Below, piece by piece: positions 10,142 to 21,480 of a stretch of DNA of 64,000 nt. The notes beneath the pieces were generated by a model. That model was not told the origin of the DNA and made no database searches. It saw only the letters and a list, made by a program, of their open reading frames with translations. This stretch comes from Ryuthela nishihirai (taxonomy: Eukaryota; Arthropoda; Arachnida; Araneae; Heptathelidae), in contig JAWZYU010000011.1 of assembly GCA_038380435.1 (NCBI GenBank), positions 81,320,501-81,384,500 on the forward strand, read 5' to 3'. How positions within the stretch are numbered: position 1 is the first letter of the stretch; the number at the start of each line of letters is the position of its first letter. The position numbers and the translations under genes were made by a program.

Positions 10142-12055
10142 ACCTGTAAATGATAGCTAGGTATAAACTGGAAGGAGAGCTGTGTACCAATCCCCAGTGA
10201 TGATGCATAGAACCAGCCAGGCCTAGCACCTAATGTCGGACTCCACTTTCTCATGGTACAGGCCATTTGTACCTTTCAAAAGAGATATTCTCTTTTGAAA
10301 GGGAAGGGGAGGGCTGCCAGATCAGTGTGGCTTATTGAACTGGCCATCTATGGCCACGTTTTTCCTTTTTTCTGCCCTGCTGAAGAGTGGTCAACTTCAC
10401 AGATTTCTTGTGTTGACCATTTATATCTCCTAGACTGGACTGATCAAGCTCAAATGGCTTTGAGCTTGATTATGGATCCTGGACTTGCTGCACTGGTGGG
10501 CCTCTGTTGAGGGAGAATCTGTTGCTGTGTTTTCCATTTGCTTGTGAGTTGCCATCCCTGAGTGAACAGAGGCATGGGATAACTTACATCAGCTGGTGGA
10601 TAATCTTAATCAGAGGCCATCGCACGTACCTGAACTCTCACTTAGCTAGTTCAGCATCGCCAATCCCAAACTTGAGTAATGTGTCTCAGGCAGGTCATAT
10701 GGTGATTTCATCCACCCCAGGAGATGGCTGCACAGGAATAAGATAGATTATATTTTAATTAACAGCAAATGGACTAGTTCAGTTTGGAATACCAGAGCAT
10801 ACAGAGGAGCCACAATTGGGTCTGATCATTACCTGGTTAAAAGTGCTTGCAACTGAAGCTTAAGAAATGTTGTGCCAAGGTTAAGAGAACTACTTTTAAC
10901 ACTGAAACTTTGAAAAATCCAGATATAGCCAAAGCATACCATGATAAGCTAATTTGTTATTATGACAATCGTGGTTTGCTTACTGCTGAAGTTGAGGAAG
11001 AATGTGATTAGTTTAAACAGGCTTTTCTTGAGACCAACAGTACTCTTTTTGTTAAAAAGGAACAAATGAAACAAAATTATTTGAGTGATAAAGCTGTGGA
11101 ACTTATTTCTTAAAAAAGGAAGTGCAGGAATAATATGAATCAAGACTCTACTAGTCCTAATAGATGGCATTACAATGAGCTTAATAAACTAAAGGATCAG
11201 TTAACAGCTGATAAGAATCTTTGGTTTGATAGCTTGGCTGACAAAGCAGAGGAAGCAGTTAGACAGCACATCAGGGGGTTGTATCAGATAGTCAGTGTTT
11301 TGTGTGGGAAGAAACAGACAGCTACAGGGATTGAAAGATAAACATGGTAAGGTGATTGAAGGTGAGGATCTTGTGATGGCTAGGTGGGCTGAGCATTTCA
11401 GAGATGTTCTAAACAATGAGATTATGTCTACTCCCATTGTTTGTAATGAGGATAGATGCATTACTGGCTTTAATGTTGACCCTATGTCACATATTCTGAA
11501 GTCGCTTTGGCTATCTCTAAATTAAAATTACATAAATCTCCTGGGGTGGATGAAATCACCACTGGAATGCTTAGAGCTGGGAATACTTTTCACATGGTTG
11601 ACTGAAATTTTGAATATTTTTTATGATAAAAGTGTTGTTCCCAAGGATTTTACTAGAGCTATTATTATTCCTATTTAAAAAAAAATGTTCTTGTGATAAT
11701 TATAGGGGAATTAGTTTACTTTCTGTTTCAGGTAAAGTTTTTTGTATTATTATACTTAATTGAATTAAGAATTTGGTTGGTGGACAACTGCATGATGAAC
11801 AATATGGATTCAGAGGTGGTACGAGATGTATTGATCAAATATCTTCACTTAGGCAGATTCTCAAGAAATGTTTAGAGTTTCAGAAACCTGTGGTTACTAT
11901 CTGTGTAGATTTCAAAAATGCTTTAGATTCTTTTGTTCAACATAATCTGTGGTTGATTGATAGATCATATGGAATACCTGACAAGTTAGTGTAATGAAAG
12001 CTCTCGATAATAACACTCAGTCATGTGTGAGAATAGGTAAAGTTTGTAGTGATTA
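10142..12055 (+). mobile_element. LINE copy 3, highly decayed
   Basis: Begins CTGTAAATGATAGCTAGGTA, the same 5' start as copy 5 at 26020. The leader runs to about 10735, then jumps to the endonuclease end (GATTATATTTTAATTAACAGC at 10745), so most of the endonuclease is deleted. RT pieces follow in several frames: MARWAEHFRDVLNN (about 11376), DKVFC... near 11740, DEQYGFRGGTRC and FQKPVVTICVDFKNALDS (11880-11930). The copy stops at about 12055, before the YADD box. It has many stops and a poly-A run at 11677. Confidence 0.8.
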
Positions 12056-12602
12056 ATGCATTTATGCTAGAAATTTGAAATTTTGATGGTAGAATGTGGT
12101 CATAATGTTTGCATTCGCAGCACTGAGTTGAAATCTTTCCCCCATGTGGTGGGAAAATACAACTATTTTGTTTTAAGAGATAATTGAAAAATTATTTATG
12201 GATTGCAAAAGAACTAATAAAAAATGTTATGATTCACATTTTTAGATTCTCCAGAAGGTTTATATTTCCATTGTTAGAGGGTGCTATATGCAAAAGTTTA
12301 AAGGAATATTGCAATGATCAATTTATCCTAGAAATTTGAAATTTTGGTGTTTAGAGTATGAAAGGCCGGAGGTTTGCATTGTTAGGAAAATCCCGAAAAT
12401 CCCTTTCCCTCCCAAAAATCCAGTCATTTTTACGAAATCTCTAACTTGCCTGCCTGCTGTGAAATCCAAAAGAGCTGTCTTTGTATAATTTTGTTTTAGC
12501 ACCATAGTATATGTCCCACACTAAGAATAGATTTAAAAAACAACTATATATTTTTTTCCATATGCATACATAAATACATAAAAATCTTCATGCATCCATG
12601 GG
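12056..12602. repeat. Diverged direct duplication of about 250 bp
   Basis: CTAGAAATTTGAAATTTTGATG (12069) recurs as CTAGAAATTTGAAATTTTGGTG (about 12330), and similar text follows each (ATTCGCAGCACTGAG... / GTTTGCATTGTTAGG..., then C-rich TTCCC segments). No coding sequence supported. Confidence 0.45.
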
Positions 12603-13358
12603 AAACTTAGGTCCTACCAGACTGTTTAATTTTCCTCTCCAGACATGTCATGTCCTCCATTTGGTCACTGTAGGCCAATTCTAGCACAGTCCTGTTTGAC
12701 ATTGTCTGCCCATCACACCTAGGTCTCCCCCTTTTCCTGAAGCCTTTAGGCACACTGTTCATAATCCTATTTGCCAATCTGCAGTTTTGCATATGGGCAG
12801 CATGGCCAAACCAGCATACTCTCTTTCTGCACAAAATGCTGCTCCTAGGAAGTTGATGACTCCTAACTTCATTATTACTTACAAAGTCAAACCACCTAAT
12901 GCCCAAGATACTGTGCAAGCATCTAGAATTAAAGACATCGAGTTACTTGTTATCCTGCTTACAAAAGGTAGAACAAAACTGTAGAAAGAATCAAACTATT
13001 ATATTGTCTAATTTGAGTCTTTAGGTGTATATGCCTATTTTTCCACTCTCTCTATAGATTCTTAAAAGCCCTCTTATTCTTCTATTTACCTCATCATCAC
13101 CAATATCTGTTACATAGCTTCCAAGGTAATTAAACTGAGACACCTGCTCAAGAGTGGAACTATTCAAATTAACAGAACCACAGTCTGCCAGACCAATTTT
13201 CATCACTTTAGTTTTCTCTCTGTTTATCAACAAACCTACTCTACTATAAGTCTCATCAATAGCTCGAATGAAAGAATTAATCTCATCAATATCATTAACC
13301 AACAGGGCCAAATCATCTGTGTAATTTAAATCAGAAATCTTGAAATCTCTAGACTAAG
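12603..13358 (-). mobile_element. LINE copy 4, antisense 3' fragment
   Basis: Minus-strand translation gives the family C-terminal half: ALLVNDIDEINSFIRAIDET, then INREKTKVMKIGLADCGSVN and QVSQFNYLGSYVTD (13311-13021). After a gap come HSILGIRWFDFVSNNEVR and NSVPKGFRKRGRPRCDGQ (12918-12607). About 80 bp around 12985-13020 corresponds to the frame-broken middle. Inert, and truncated upstream of the YADD box. Confidence 0.85.
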
Positions 13359-13454
13359 GGTTCTAAAAGTTTTCAAATGTTGTACCACTTAAATAAACTG
13401 TTTAGACATTCAATTCATGGGGGTTCTGCCAGTTTAACCATTCAATTCATGGGG

Positions 13455-13556
13455 GTTAGCAGAAATAAATCTCAGTGCTAGTACAATCAAGATTTGAACC
13501 TGGAAACTGCAAATTATGAGCCTGGCACACTACTGACTGAGCCAACCACTGCCCTC
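13455..13556 (-). repeat. SINE-T head fragment, antisense
   Basis: Reading the minus strand gives a tRNA-like head with GGTTGGCTCAGTCAGTAG-type A box and a decayed B box (GGTTCAAATC), then GAGATTTATTTC, as in the SINE-T copies at 30241 and 63427. Only the head and a few body bases remain. Confidence 0.6.
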
Positions 13557-13849
13557 TCAAGTCATCAGTACTATTCTAGAAGCTGATGTACAACCAGGAA
13601 ACTGGATAGCAATGCAAATATATTTTGTCATGGAGTTTGATTGTGTTTGGCTGTCATGTTTAGAAATGCAATATTTGAATTTGTTTCAGATAACTAAATT
13701 GGGCACGAAATGAACCTTTTGGTGAAAATTTTGATAGATGGTATTTTAATATGAAATATTTTGCTGTATTAATGTTTTTTTTTTTGAATCAAAAAACAAT
13801 AAAAATAAATTTGATCACAAGTTTTTTTACAGAAAAAAAAATGTTCTAA

Positions 13850-14065
<216 letters not shown>

Positions 14066-14099
14066 TAAATGATAAGCTCTCAAAACCACCACTCTAATG

Positions 14100-14382
14100 G
14101 CCTAAAGTCACTTGTTATACCCTGCTAGCATGCAAACTGACATGTGCAACATTTGCATAAATGATGATCGCATGCTCATGTTAACTATGACATAAGTGGG
14201 CACGTCCTTCTGTATGCATTAGCAGTTGTCAATCAGAAAGTGGAGTTGCACATGCACAACTCCTCTAGTGGTCCGGGAGAGGAGAATGATGGATCAAATT
14301 AAATAAAAAAGCTAAAAAAAATAGTAATAAATAAAGTGAAACTTATTAAGAAAAAGTAAAAGTGAATGGGTGAACCTTCACA
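14100..14382 (-). mobile_element. Solo-LTR family, copy b (fragment)
   Basis: Matches the right-hand half of the LTR at 54752-55478. It contains the palindrome core GTTGCACATGCACAAC (within 14242-14263), the AAAGTGAAACTTATTAAG...AAAAGTAAAAGTGAATGG block and the end CCTTCACA at 14382. The left half is absent. Old and CpG-depleted. Confidence 0.65.
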
Positions 14383-14399
14383 ATGGGTAAAATAATGCA

Positions 14400-14765
14400 A
14401 GCAGGACACAAGCTTTTTTGTGGAAATAAATGTGTTAAAAACTAAGAAGAAGGTGTATACATTGTACGAGCACTAGGATGTGGTGATTGGTTATTTGTGA
14501 ATTCTCTTTGCATTATGTTTTGAATTAATATTTCAAATAAGCACAATGCTGTTGATAATTTAAGGAAGTTGAACAAAAATACAAATACCTCAAGAAATCA
14601 TTTTTATAATTTAACAAAAGTTTCAGTGAATATTTAATATTACATATATTACATATACATTTGAAATAGAGAATATATTGGAATACTTGTCCAAAATTTT
14701 TCATTATGTAAACTTTATATTAAAGTTTACATATTTGGAAAATTTTCCAGTTATGAAAAATTATA
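14400..14765. other. AT-rich stretch without a gene
   Basis: No coding sequence or recognised repeat. A short direct or inverted AT-rich duplication (GTAAACTTTATATTAAAGTTTAC) lies at about 14707-14730. Confidence 0.4.
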
Positions 14766-15420
14766 ATCACCAACCCATTGAAGTTAACATTATTTGGTAA
14801 GGAGTATGATTTACCCCTAGCAGCAATACAGCTTGCATAATGAGGTGTCGTGCTTCTAATAAGGGCAGAAAATACCTCTCCTGTATAAGAGCATTTCTTT
14901 GCTCATGAAGGGTCCTTGGAATGAATGATACTTTCAACCCACCTTCCCAAATCTTCCCATGCGTGTTCAATAGGATTTAGGTCTGGGGCCTCATTGGCCC
15001 TCCATTCTCTGGATATCTTCACTCTCAAGGTATTTTACCACTATCTGAGCTCTATGTGGACAAGCAATATTATCCTTAAAAATTAATTCTGATCCCATGG
15101 CACTTCGAAACGTTTCACATAAGGTTGTAGGATATCATCTCTATACCTTAGGACAGTTAAGAGTCCCTCCTGAGAAAACATGCAGGTCAGGTGCAGCCAT
15201 TGATAATGTAATGTTACCTCTGCAGACCAACAAACCACTCATATCAAAATGGTTCTTTTCCACAATATTCAGGGGATGCTAATGTGTTCCATGCTCTCTC
15301 CAGATGCATTGGTGCCAAGAATCACTACTTACGCTATATTGTGATTCATTGAAAAGAGAACCTGTCCCCATGATCATTAGTCCATTTGTGGTGCTCTCTG
15401 CTCCATTCTACATGTGCCCT
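14766..15420 (-). pseudogene. Tc1-like transposase remnant
   Basis: Minus-strand reading gives pieces of a Tc1/mariner DDE transposase: SLFNESQYSV (decayed second-strand region), HVFSGGTLNCPKV, DILQPYVKRFEVPWD and FKDNIACPHRAQIVVKYL. After a frameshift near 15000 comes APDLNPIEHAWEDLGRWVE. The DN...PHRA and NPIEHAWE motifs supply the second Asp and final Glu of a DD34E catalytic triad. The C-terminus resembles the LHEQRNALIQE pattern of the family and ends at 14767. Frameshifts and stops make it inert, and the N-terminal DNA-binding part is not recognisable. Confidence 0.7.
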
Positions 15421-15422
15421 CC

Positions 15423-15562
15423 TATAAGCTGAGGTTATTAATATGCACACGATGAGCTAAGGTTAGTGGCATGCACATGATGAGCTAAGGTTAGTGGCAT
15501 GCACATGATGAGCTAAGGTTAGTGGCATGCACATGATGAGCTAAGGTTAGTGGTATGCACAC
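15423..15562 (+). repeat. 28-bp tandem repeat, about five copies
   Basis: Unit GATGAGCTAAGGTTAGTGGC plus ATGCACAT. Three near-identical copies start at 15451, 15479 and 15507, with a fourth partial at 15535. A diverged copy precedes them at 15423. It abuts the 5' side of the Tc1-like remnant, as read on its own strand. Confidence 0.85.
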
Positions 15563-15905
15563 TACAGGTCTTCTAAGCATATAATCCTCTTTCATGAAGT
15601 CATCAGGACACAGTTACTATGGTTACTGGCTTTCCTATGGCATCTGACAGCTCCAATGTAAGTTTGCCTGCTGACCATAATTCTAATATGTCTCACAGTT
15701 AAGAACAGGAAACAATCATATTGGTCATTTCCTGTCAGTGGTATGCACACTCAAAGTCTTCTAGTAGTTTTCTTTCATGAAATTATCAGGGCAGTTTCTA
15801 TGGATACTGCCCTTCCTGTGGCAACTGACAGCTCCAATGCAAGTTGGTGTGCTGACATCATTGTATTGTGCCTCATAGTTTGGAACAGGAAACAATCATC
15901 TTAAA
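15549..15905 (+). repeat. Tandem duplication of about 189 bp
   Basis: GTGGTATGCACACTACAGGTCTTCTA (15549) recurs as GTGGTATGCACACTCAAAGTCTTCTA (15738). Both copies then share TTTCATGAA-T-ATCAGG, GGCA-CTGACAGCTCCAATG and GAACAGGAAACAATCAT. Each copy starts with the last element of the 28-bp array, so the array may have grown from this duplication. No coding sequence is proven. Confidence 0.7.
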
Positions 15906-15955
15906 CAGTTTTGTTGGCTCCCCTGACTTGTTTTTCTACAGCATGTTCCAGTGTT

Positions 15956-16603
15956 TTAATCCTTCCATTGTCCACTTTGAAAAACTAGTTTACATACAGA
16001 GGCCAAGCTCTGCATCCCTATGCTCAGCCAAAAAAATAACTTTAGAACTCTTTTGCCAATAACTAATGAAAAGAATTATGGTATGTTATGTGCTAAAATT
16101 AATCAGCATTTAAAATGGATCTTTTGTTTTCAAAGTTTGACAAAAAAACGACAATTAGTTTTATTTTAATAGGACATTTTTTTAGAGATGTGATAAAAAA
16201 AACTGCATCTGGCAATAAAAAATAAAAATTTATTTAAAAACAAAACTAGTAGACAGAAGTAATTATAATACATATGAATAGAAAGGCTATTTTGGAAACA
16301 CAAAAACTTTTTTTTCTTCAAACAAGAAACTTACTCTCATATAATTTTATTCTCAGTACTATACTTTGAGAAAAGTCCAGGCTTTTTGCCAATTGTGCAG
16401 AGACAGATAAACAAGTCAACTTTCGAATGTTTTTAAAAATTAACCAATCAGCAGAAATAGATAATGTTATATACCAAATTAAACAGAATTTAATTCAAAT
16501 TTTATGAAAATAAAATTTAACAAATTTGCATGCATATTAATTTTAATAAGATGTTTTTACAGTGATATAGTGAAAAAAATAGATCGGATTATACGATTAA
16601 AGC
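15956..16603 (+). repeat. TTAA-repeat, partial copy A1
   Basis: 5' end TTAATCCTTCCATTGTCCAC (15956), then the family text GAAAAACTAGTTTACATACAGAGG, AAGAATTATGGTATGTTATG, ATAGGACATTTTTTTAGAG and TTTGAGAAAAGTCCAGGC. It stops where copy A2 begins. Non-coding, AT-rich, no transposase. Confidence 0.65.
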
Positions 16604-17885
16604 TTAACTCTTCCAGTGCCCAGCCTGAAAAACTGGTTTACATTCAGAGGCCAAGCTTTTTCCCCCCTGTGCTTAGCCAAAAAAATTTAAATTTAGAACT
16701 TTTTTTGCTAAATAACAAATAAAAAGAATTATGGCATGTTATATGCCAAATTAATTGGCATTTAATTCTGGATTTTCTGAAAATAAAATATAACAAAAAT
16801 GATTAGTTTTATTTTAACAGGACTTTTTGAAGTCATGTGGTAAAAATACTGCATCTGGCAATACGATTAAAAATTTATTTGAAAAACAACAACAACTAAG
16901 AGACAGACATAATTATTAATCCATTTGAATAGAAAAGCAATTTATTCCTGAATAACACAAAAATCAATTTTTACTTCAAAAAAATTATTCTTTTATTAAT
17001 TTTTTTTCTGTACCATACTTTGATAAAAATCCAAGTTTTTTGCAAATTGTGTGGAGTTAAACAAATAGGTCGATTTTAGAATTAAAAAAAAAACCTATCA
17101 ACAGAAGTAGATCATGTTTATACCAAATTAAACAGAATTTAACTCCAAATTTTATGAAAATAAAAGTTCAAACAAATTTACAAGCATATTAATTTTAATA
17201 AGTTTTTTATAGTGCTATATTTAAAAATAGATCAGACTATGCAATTAAGACAATGTTGGAAAATGTGATGATTAAAAACAGTTAAAATACGTATTAATCA
17301 AAAGTAAATTTCTTTCCAAATAATATATTTACTTGAAACATAAATATATTTCTTTTAATGATTCTTTTCAGTGTAATATATTTTGAAATATAGGCCAGTG
17401 TTATACAAAGTAATTTCGATTGATCACATTAATGGAATTTTCTGCCCTGTTATGAAATGGAGGTATACATTATTCTTGGCTCCTTTTTTTGGATATTTTT
17501 TTTTTTTTTTTTTTGGGGGGGGGGGGTAAACTTTTAAAACCAATAAATACCCCCTGTACTCACTCTGGATGTTTTGTTTCCTTCCCCCCTGCAAATTGGC
17601 AAAATTTCATTAAAAAAACGAGTTTTTATATTTATTGGTTTTAAAAGTTAAAATCCTTCTCGAAATTGCCTTTTCACACTAGGACTGATTTCTGTGCCAT
17701 GGAAAGCCTTTTTGCTTCCATATACAAGACCTCATTTTCAGAAAACGATAAAAGATCAAGGTTTTTTTACTGAAAAACAAAGAAATGAAAAATTAACTTA
17801 TAACCTAATGTGATTTTAAATAAAATTTCCATAACAACTGGTAAGCCAGCCATCCAATGTAGCATAACTCTGAAGGATCAATATC

Positions 17886-18117
17886 AAAATAACTTAAAAT
17901 TCTATGTCATTGAGCAATAAAAGTTTTAAGTTTATCCTTCAAACTATTTGCATGTTAAAAGATTTTTGGAGAAAACTCAGAAGCTTTTCAGAGCAAAGAC
18001 AGTGCTCCAGAATACTTCAGAGTTTTCTCCTAAAACCTTTTAATGTGCAAATATTGTAGTTTGAAGGATAAGTTGAAAGATTTTATTGTTGTGTGACAGA
18101 GAATTTTAAGTTATTTT
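17886..18117. repeat. Foldback element (MITE-like) in copy A2
   Basis: Arms of about 100 bp mirror each other imperfectly. The left arm begins AAAATAACTTAAAATTCT and contains CTTCAAACTATTTGCATGTTAAAAG and GGAGAAAACTC. The right arm contains GAGTTTTCTCC, CTTTTAATGTGCAAATATTGTAG and ends GAATTTTAAGTTATTTT. The central loop is short. No coding sequence. Confidence 0.75.
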
Positions 18118-18904
18118 AATTAATTTCTAAGCAAGGTCTTTTTAATTACCTATCGATAGATCAACCAACTGAAAGATTGATGATTTATGGAAATAAAATA
18201 AATCTACAGAAATGAAATATTGAAATTTAGAAATATAAATACTAACTGGATGTCTGATAACATTATCCAACCTGTGATCCAACAATGCTTGTTATAAATT
18301 CACTATGTAGCCACTTGACTCTGTACATGTCATAGCAATTAACTAGGTCATGCACCTGCACTGCCACGATGTAAGTTTATGCTGCAGGCAGTCTTCATAA
18401 TATGAACTCTGGCTTTCCTCTGGTTAAGAGGACTCTTTTTACATATAGTGTTAGTTATAGTTTTGATTTGAAGAGCAGGAAAGACTCATAGAATGCTGCA
18501 GTAAATGATATAAATGATAAATATAATTATAGGAATATTAAAGTAAGTTTAAGGCAGAAAAGAGTGTAAAGCAAAAAAAAGGAGGTACATACTTTGTAAA
18601 ACTTTCAAAATCTTCAGTTTTTAAAATTTTTTTTATCAATTTCCAGGAGATTTTCAAATTTTTTTATGGAAAAATTTGTTGATAATAGTTCAAATCAAAC
18701 ACATGAGCTTAAATCAGTGGGTTGCTTCAGCATAGAGTAACATTAAGAAACAAATTGGCAATACTGTATAGCACTTCAGAGAAATGACAATCAGATGACT
18801 TTAACAGATTATTTATATTGTAGTTTAATAAAATATCCATCAAATGAAAAAAAACGAAAATATTATTTTTCAAGCTCGAATTATATATTCTTATAAGATA
18901 TATA

Positions 18905-19090
18905 TAAGAAATAAATGGTTTCGTGGGAAAAAAAAAGTTTTGCCAACATGCAGGATTCAAACCTACAACTCTCCAGATACATGCCAGAGTGTTCTAAGGC
19001 CACTGAGGCTAGAACATGTATGTATCTAGAGAGACATGGGTCGAAACCCACACATTGGCGAAACTTTTTTCCACAAAACTTTATTGATTT
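18905..19090. repeat. Inverted pair of tRNA-like segments
   Basis: The left arm (GTTTTGCCAACATGCAGGATTCAAACC...CTCCAGATACATG) is the approximate reverse complement of the right arm (CATGTATGTATCTAGAGAGACATGGGTCGAAACCCACACATTGGCGAAAC). Each arm carries a Pol III B-box-like element (GGGTCGAAACC on plus at about 19035; the antisense equivalent at about 18950). About 30 bp separate the arms. Confidence 0.6.
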
Positions 19091-19240
19091 ATTGATGTTA
19101 AAGTCAACAAGTAACTCTGTGGACATATATAAGATAATTTTCAATCTGGAATTTTTATTTTTAAATGAATTTCTTTTGTACTAAAAATGGATCAGACATC
19201 TCTGGCCTCTGATTGGATTCTCTCAACATGAATCTGTCAA

Positions 19241-19724
19241 CCTCTATGAGACTGCCCTGTTTCCATCTGTCTGATGGCTTTTCACCTCTGACCATCATCC
19301 AAATGGTTCCTCCTTTGCATTTTAACAAAACTGTAATCCAAAATGCTTGATAAAGCTGCTTTTACAAAATCTTATACTTAATCTGAAATGTGAAGCACCC
19401 ATTCTTCAAGCTGCTTTTATGTAAGCTTAATTTTCTTATTGCAAGGTCTTATGCATTGAGAAATGCAAATTTAATAGCTGATAAAGGTGAGTTATTTTGT
19501 GCTAAATGTTCTTTGTAACTTTTGTTAAATTCCAAAAAGGATTTATTGAGATATTGCAATTTTGTTCAACTTCCTTAAATTATGAACAACAGTGTAATTT
19601 GAATTTTTGTATCTGGGTGTTGACAGAAGCTCAGAATATATCAGGTGAAGCTCATATAGAATTAAAATAGTGAGTCTTTGTAAATTCTTGGTAATTATTT
19701 TAAAATTTAATTCTGTAGCCAGAA
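19241..19724. other. Non-coding spacer before the palindrome
   Basis: No coding sequence or clear repeat. Some text (AATTTAAGGAAGTTGAACAAAAATAC at 14560 and its inverse near 19562) is shared with the region around 14560, so part may be an unnamed repeat. Confidence 0.35.
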
Positions 19725-20264
19725 TTTTTTTTACTACATGCCTCTATAAAAGCCCTATTAAAGTGAAACTTCTTTTTTGTAAAATATTTTATTTAATAAA
19801 TCTAGAATTAAATGCTGATTAATTTGGTATATAAAATGTCATAATTCCTTTCATTATAGTTATTTGGCGAAAAAGCCCAAACCTCTGAATGTAAATCAGA
19901 TTTTCAGGCTGGACTCTGGAAGGGTTAAAGTGCTGGATTATTTTATTTTCTGTTCAACATTCTGTCAACAAATTATAAAGAGCACTAGAATTTTATCATG
20001 AAGTAATAGACAAAACTTGGTCATAGTACAAAATGAAATTTTTTAATATCATGTTCAGCTGGAAAAAATTTGTAAAAGGGAAATTTCTTTCAGCAAAAAT
20101 ATAAAAACTTGCGGCAAATTTTCTGAAAACTATAGTGCCTTCTGGTTCTTTAAGGGTTAAGTTATGAAAGATAGTAGTATGGGGTCACTAAAAGTTTTCA
20201 GATACAGCTCAATGAATAAATTAAACTGTATTCCAGCCATTGCACTTTTTTTAATCCTCTATGG

Positions 20265-20403
20265 ACACTCTATGGAAGAACCGGAACCTCAACCTCCGGA
20301 ACCATTTCTTGAAGCACTAATCCCACTCAATTTCCTGCACTGTTCTCAGCTGTTCCTCATATGCTGTGACAACTTCATCTGTGCTAAAAAAGATATCCTC
20401 TGA
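20265..20403 (-). pseudogene. Mariner-like transposase C-terminal scrap, left palindrome arm
   Basis: Minus-strand reading gives EDIFFSTDEVVTAYEEQLRT, then VQEIEWD, a TAG stop, CFKKWFRRLRF. This resembles the C-terminal region of mariner-family transposases (acidic helix, then an aromatic and basic RRL stretch). Too short to classify. The sense-strand open frame over the same bases is taken to be a shadow. Confidence 0.4.
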
Positions 20404-20571
20404 AGTTAGTGTCAATCAATTTTAGAGGAAAAATTGTCTTGAGCGGGATGGGATATGAACCCACGATCTCCTGATAACATGTCAGGTGCTCTGGACCACT
20501 GAGCTACCTACTGCCAATCAAGATCTCCTCTAATTGATGCTATGACCTTTCTATTATATAAAAAAAAATAA

Positions 20572-20690
20572 ATACACCCTCAAGCAGCTGCTTGCCACAG
20601 AGGTCTGACAGGACCTATCAGTTTATATGCCATAGTAGAAGGTCTGAGAGGATGGCAGGCCCTCAGCAGAAAAACTTAGCAGTACACAAT
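20572..20690 (-). mobile_element. SINE-S copy 3, antisense, 5'-truncated
   Basis: Reverse complement of the SINE-S body (CTGCTGAGGGCCTGCCATCC, CAGACCTTCTACTATGGC, TGACAGG...GTCAGACCTCTGTGGCAAGC). A TTTATTTTTTTTTA end lies on the left. It is inserted only in the left palindrome arm, so it arrived after the inversion or was lost from the other arm. Confidence 0.75.
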
Positions 20691-20894
20691 TCTCCGTGTC
20701 TTGTGAAGGTATTTGTTCCAGCTGCTCTCAGCCTCAAGAAACAATGACAAGTATGTCATGAAGATGGCAACTACATTCTGAGTGTAAAATTGTTTTCATT
20801 GAAGATATATTTTTCAACGTATTTAATGAATAATAAGGAAGGTATCACTCTGAAGTACATTTGATCGATGTCTCCTTTCTCACTGAGGGGGTTT

Positions 20895-20995
20895 ATCTGA
20901 AATAAATCTCATTGCTGGCCCAGCTGGGACTACAACCGGGGCACTGCAGATTCCGAGTCTTGCTGTTCACTAACTGAGTTAATCTCTGCTCCCTC
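20895..20995 (-). repeat. SINE-T head fragment at the palindrome centre
   Basis: Minus-strand tRNA-like head (AGTTAGTGAACAGC...CCCGGTTGTAGTCCCAGCTGGGCCAGC), then AATGAGATTTATTTCAG. This matches the SINE-T head at 30251-30330. It forms the unpaired spacer between the palindrome arms. Confidence 0.6.
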
Positions 20996-21341
20996 TAAAA
21001 TTAATTGACGTTTACTTTAGAGTAATATCTTCCTTTAATATTCATTAAATATGTCGAAAAATATCTCTTCAATTTAAACAATTGTACACTCAGAATGTCC
21101 TTGCCGTCTTCATTAACATACTTGCATTGTTTCTTGAGTCTGAGAGCAGCTGGGACAAATACCTTCATGAGACAGAGAATTGTGTACTGCTGGTAGAAAG
21201 GTCATAGCATCAATTAGAGGAGATCTTGATTGGTGGCTGGTAGCTCAGTGGTCCAGAGCACCTGACATGTTATCAGGAGATTGTGGGTTCTTATCCCATC
21301 CGGCTCAAGACAATTTTTCCTCTAAAATTGATTGACGTTAA

Positions 21342-21480
21342 CTTCAGAGGATACCTTTTTTAGCACAGATGAAGTTGTCACAGCATATGAGGAACAGCTG
21401 AGAACAGTGCAGGAAATTGAGTGGGATTAGTGCTTCAAGAAATGGTTCCGGAGGTTGAGGTTCCGGTTCTTCCATAGAGT
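21342..21480 (+). pseudogene. Mariner-like transposase C-terminal scrap, right palindrome arm
   Basis: Plus-strand counterpart of 20265-20403: EDTFFSTDEVVTAYEEQLRT, VQEIEWD, the same TAG stop, CFKKWFRRLRF. The shared stop shows the transposase was already dead when the inverted duplication formed. Family assignment is tentative. Confidence 0.4.

Larger units (their letters stand above)
16604..19240 (+). repeat. TTAA-repeat, long copy A2
   Basis: Starts TTAACTCTTCCAGTGCCCAG at 16604 and repeats the A1 text, continuing through a poly-T/poly-G tract (about 17496-17527), GTAAGCCAGCCATCCAATG (17850) and the 3' half shared with copies B and C (GGAAAGACTCATAGAATGCTG, TTGTTGATAATAGTTCAAATC, GTTGCTTCAGCA). 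The right TTAA end is not preserved. It contains two foldback elements (17886-18117 and 18905-19090). No coding capacity, so it would be a non-autonomous element. Confidence 0.6.

Noticed and set aside
15423..15562. Regular 28-bp repeats that could suggest a CRISPR array
   Set aside because: Units are directly adjacent without unique spacers, in a eukaryotic repeat context, so this is a minisatellite.
20164..20403. Open frame whose protein is almost identical to that of 21344-21583
   Set aside because: The identity is explained by the inverted repeat itself. The antisense strand gives a better mariner-like reading, so this is a shadow and not a conserved gene pair.
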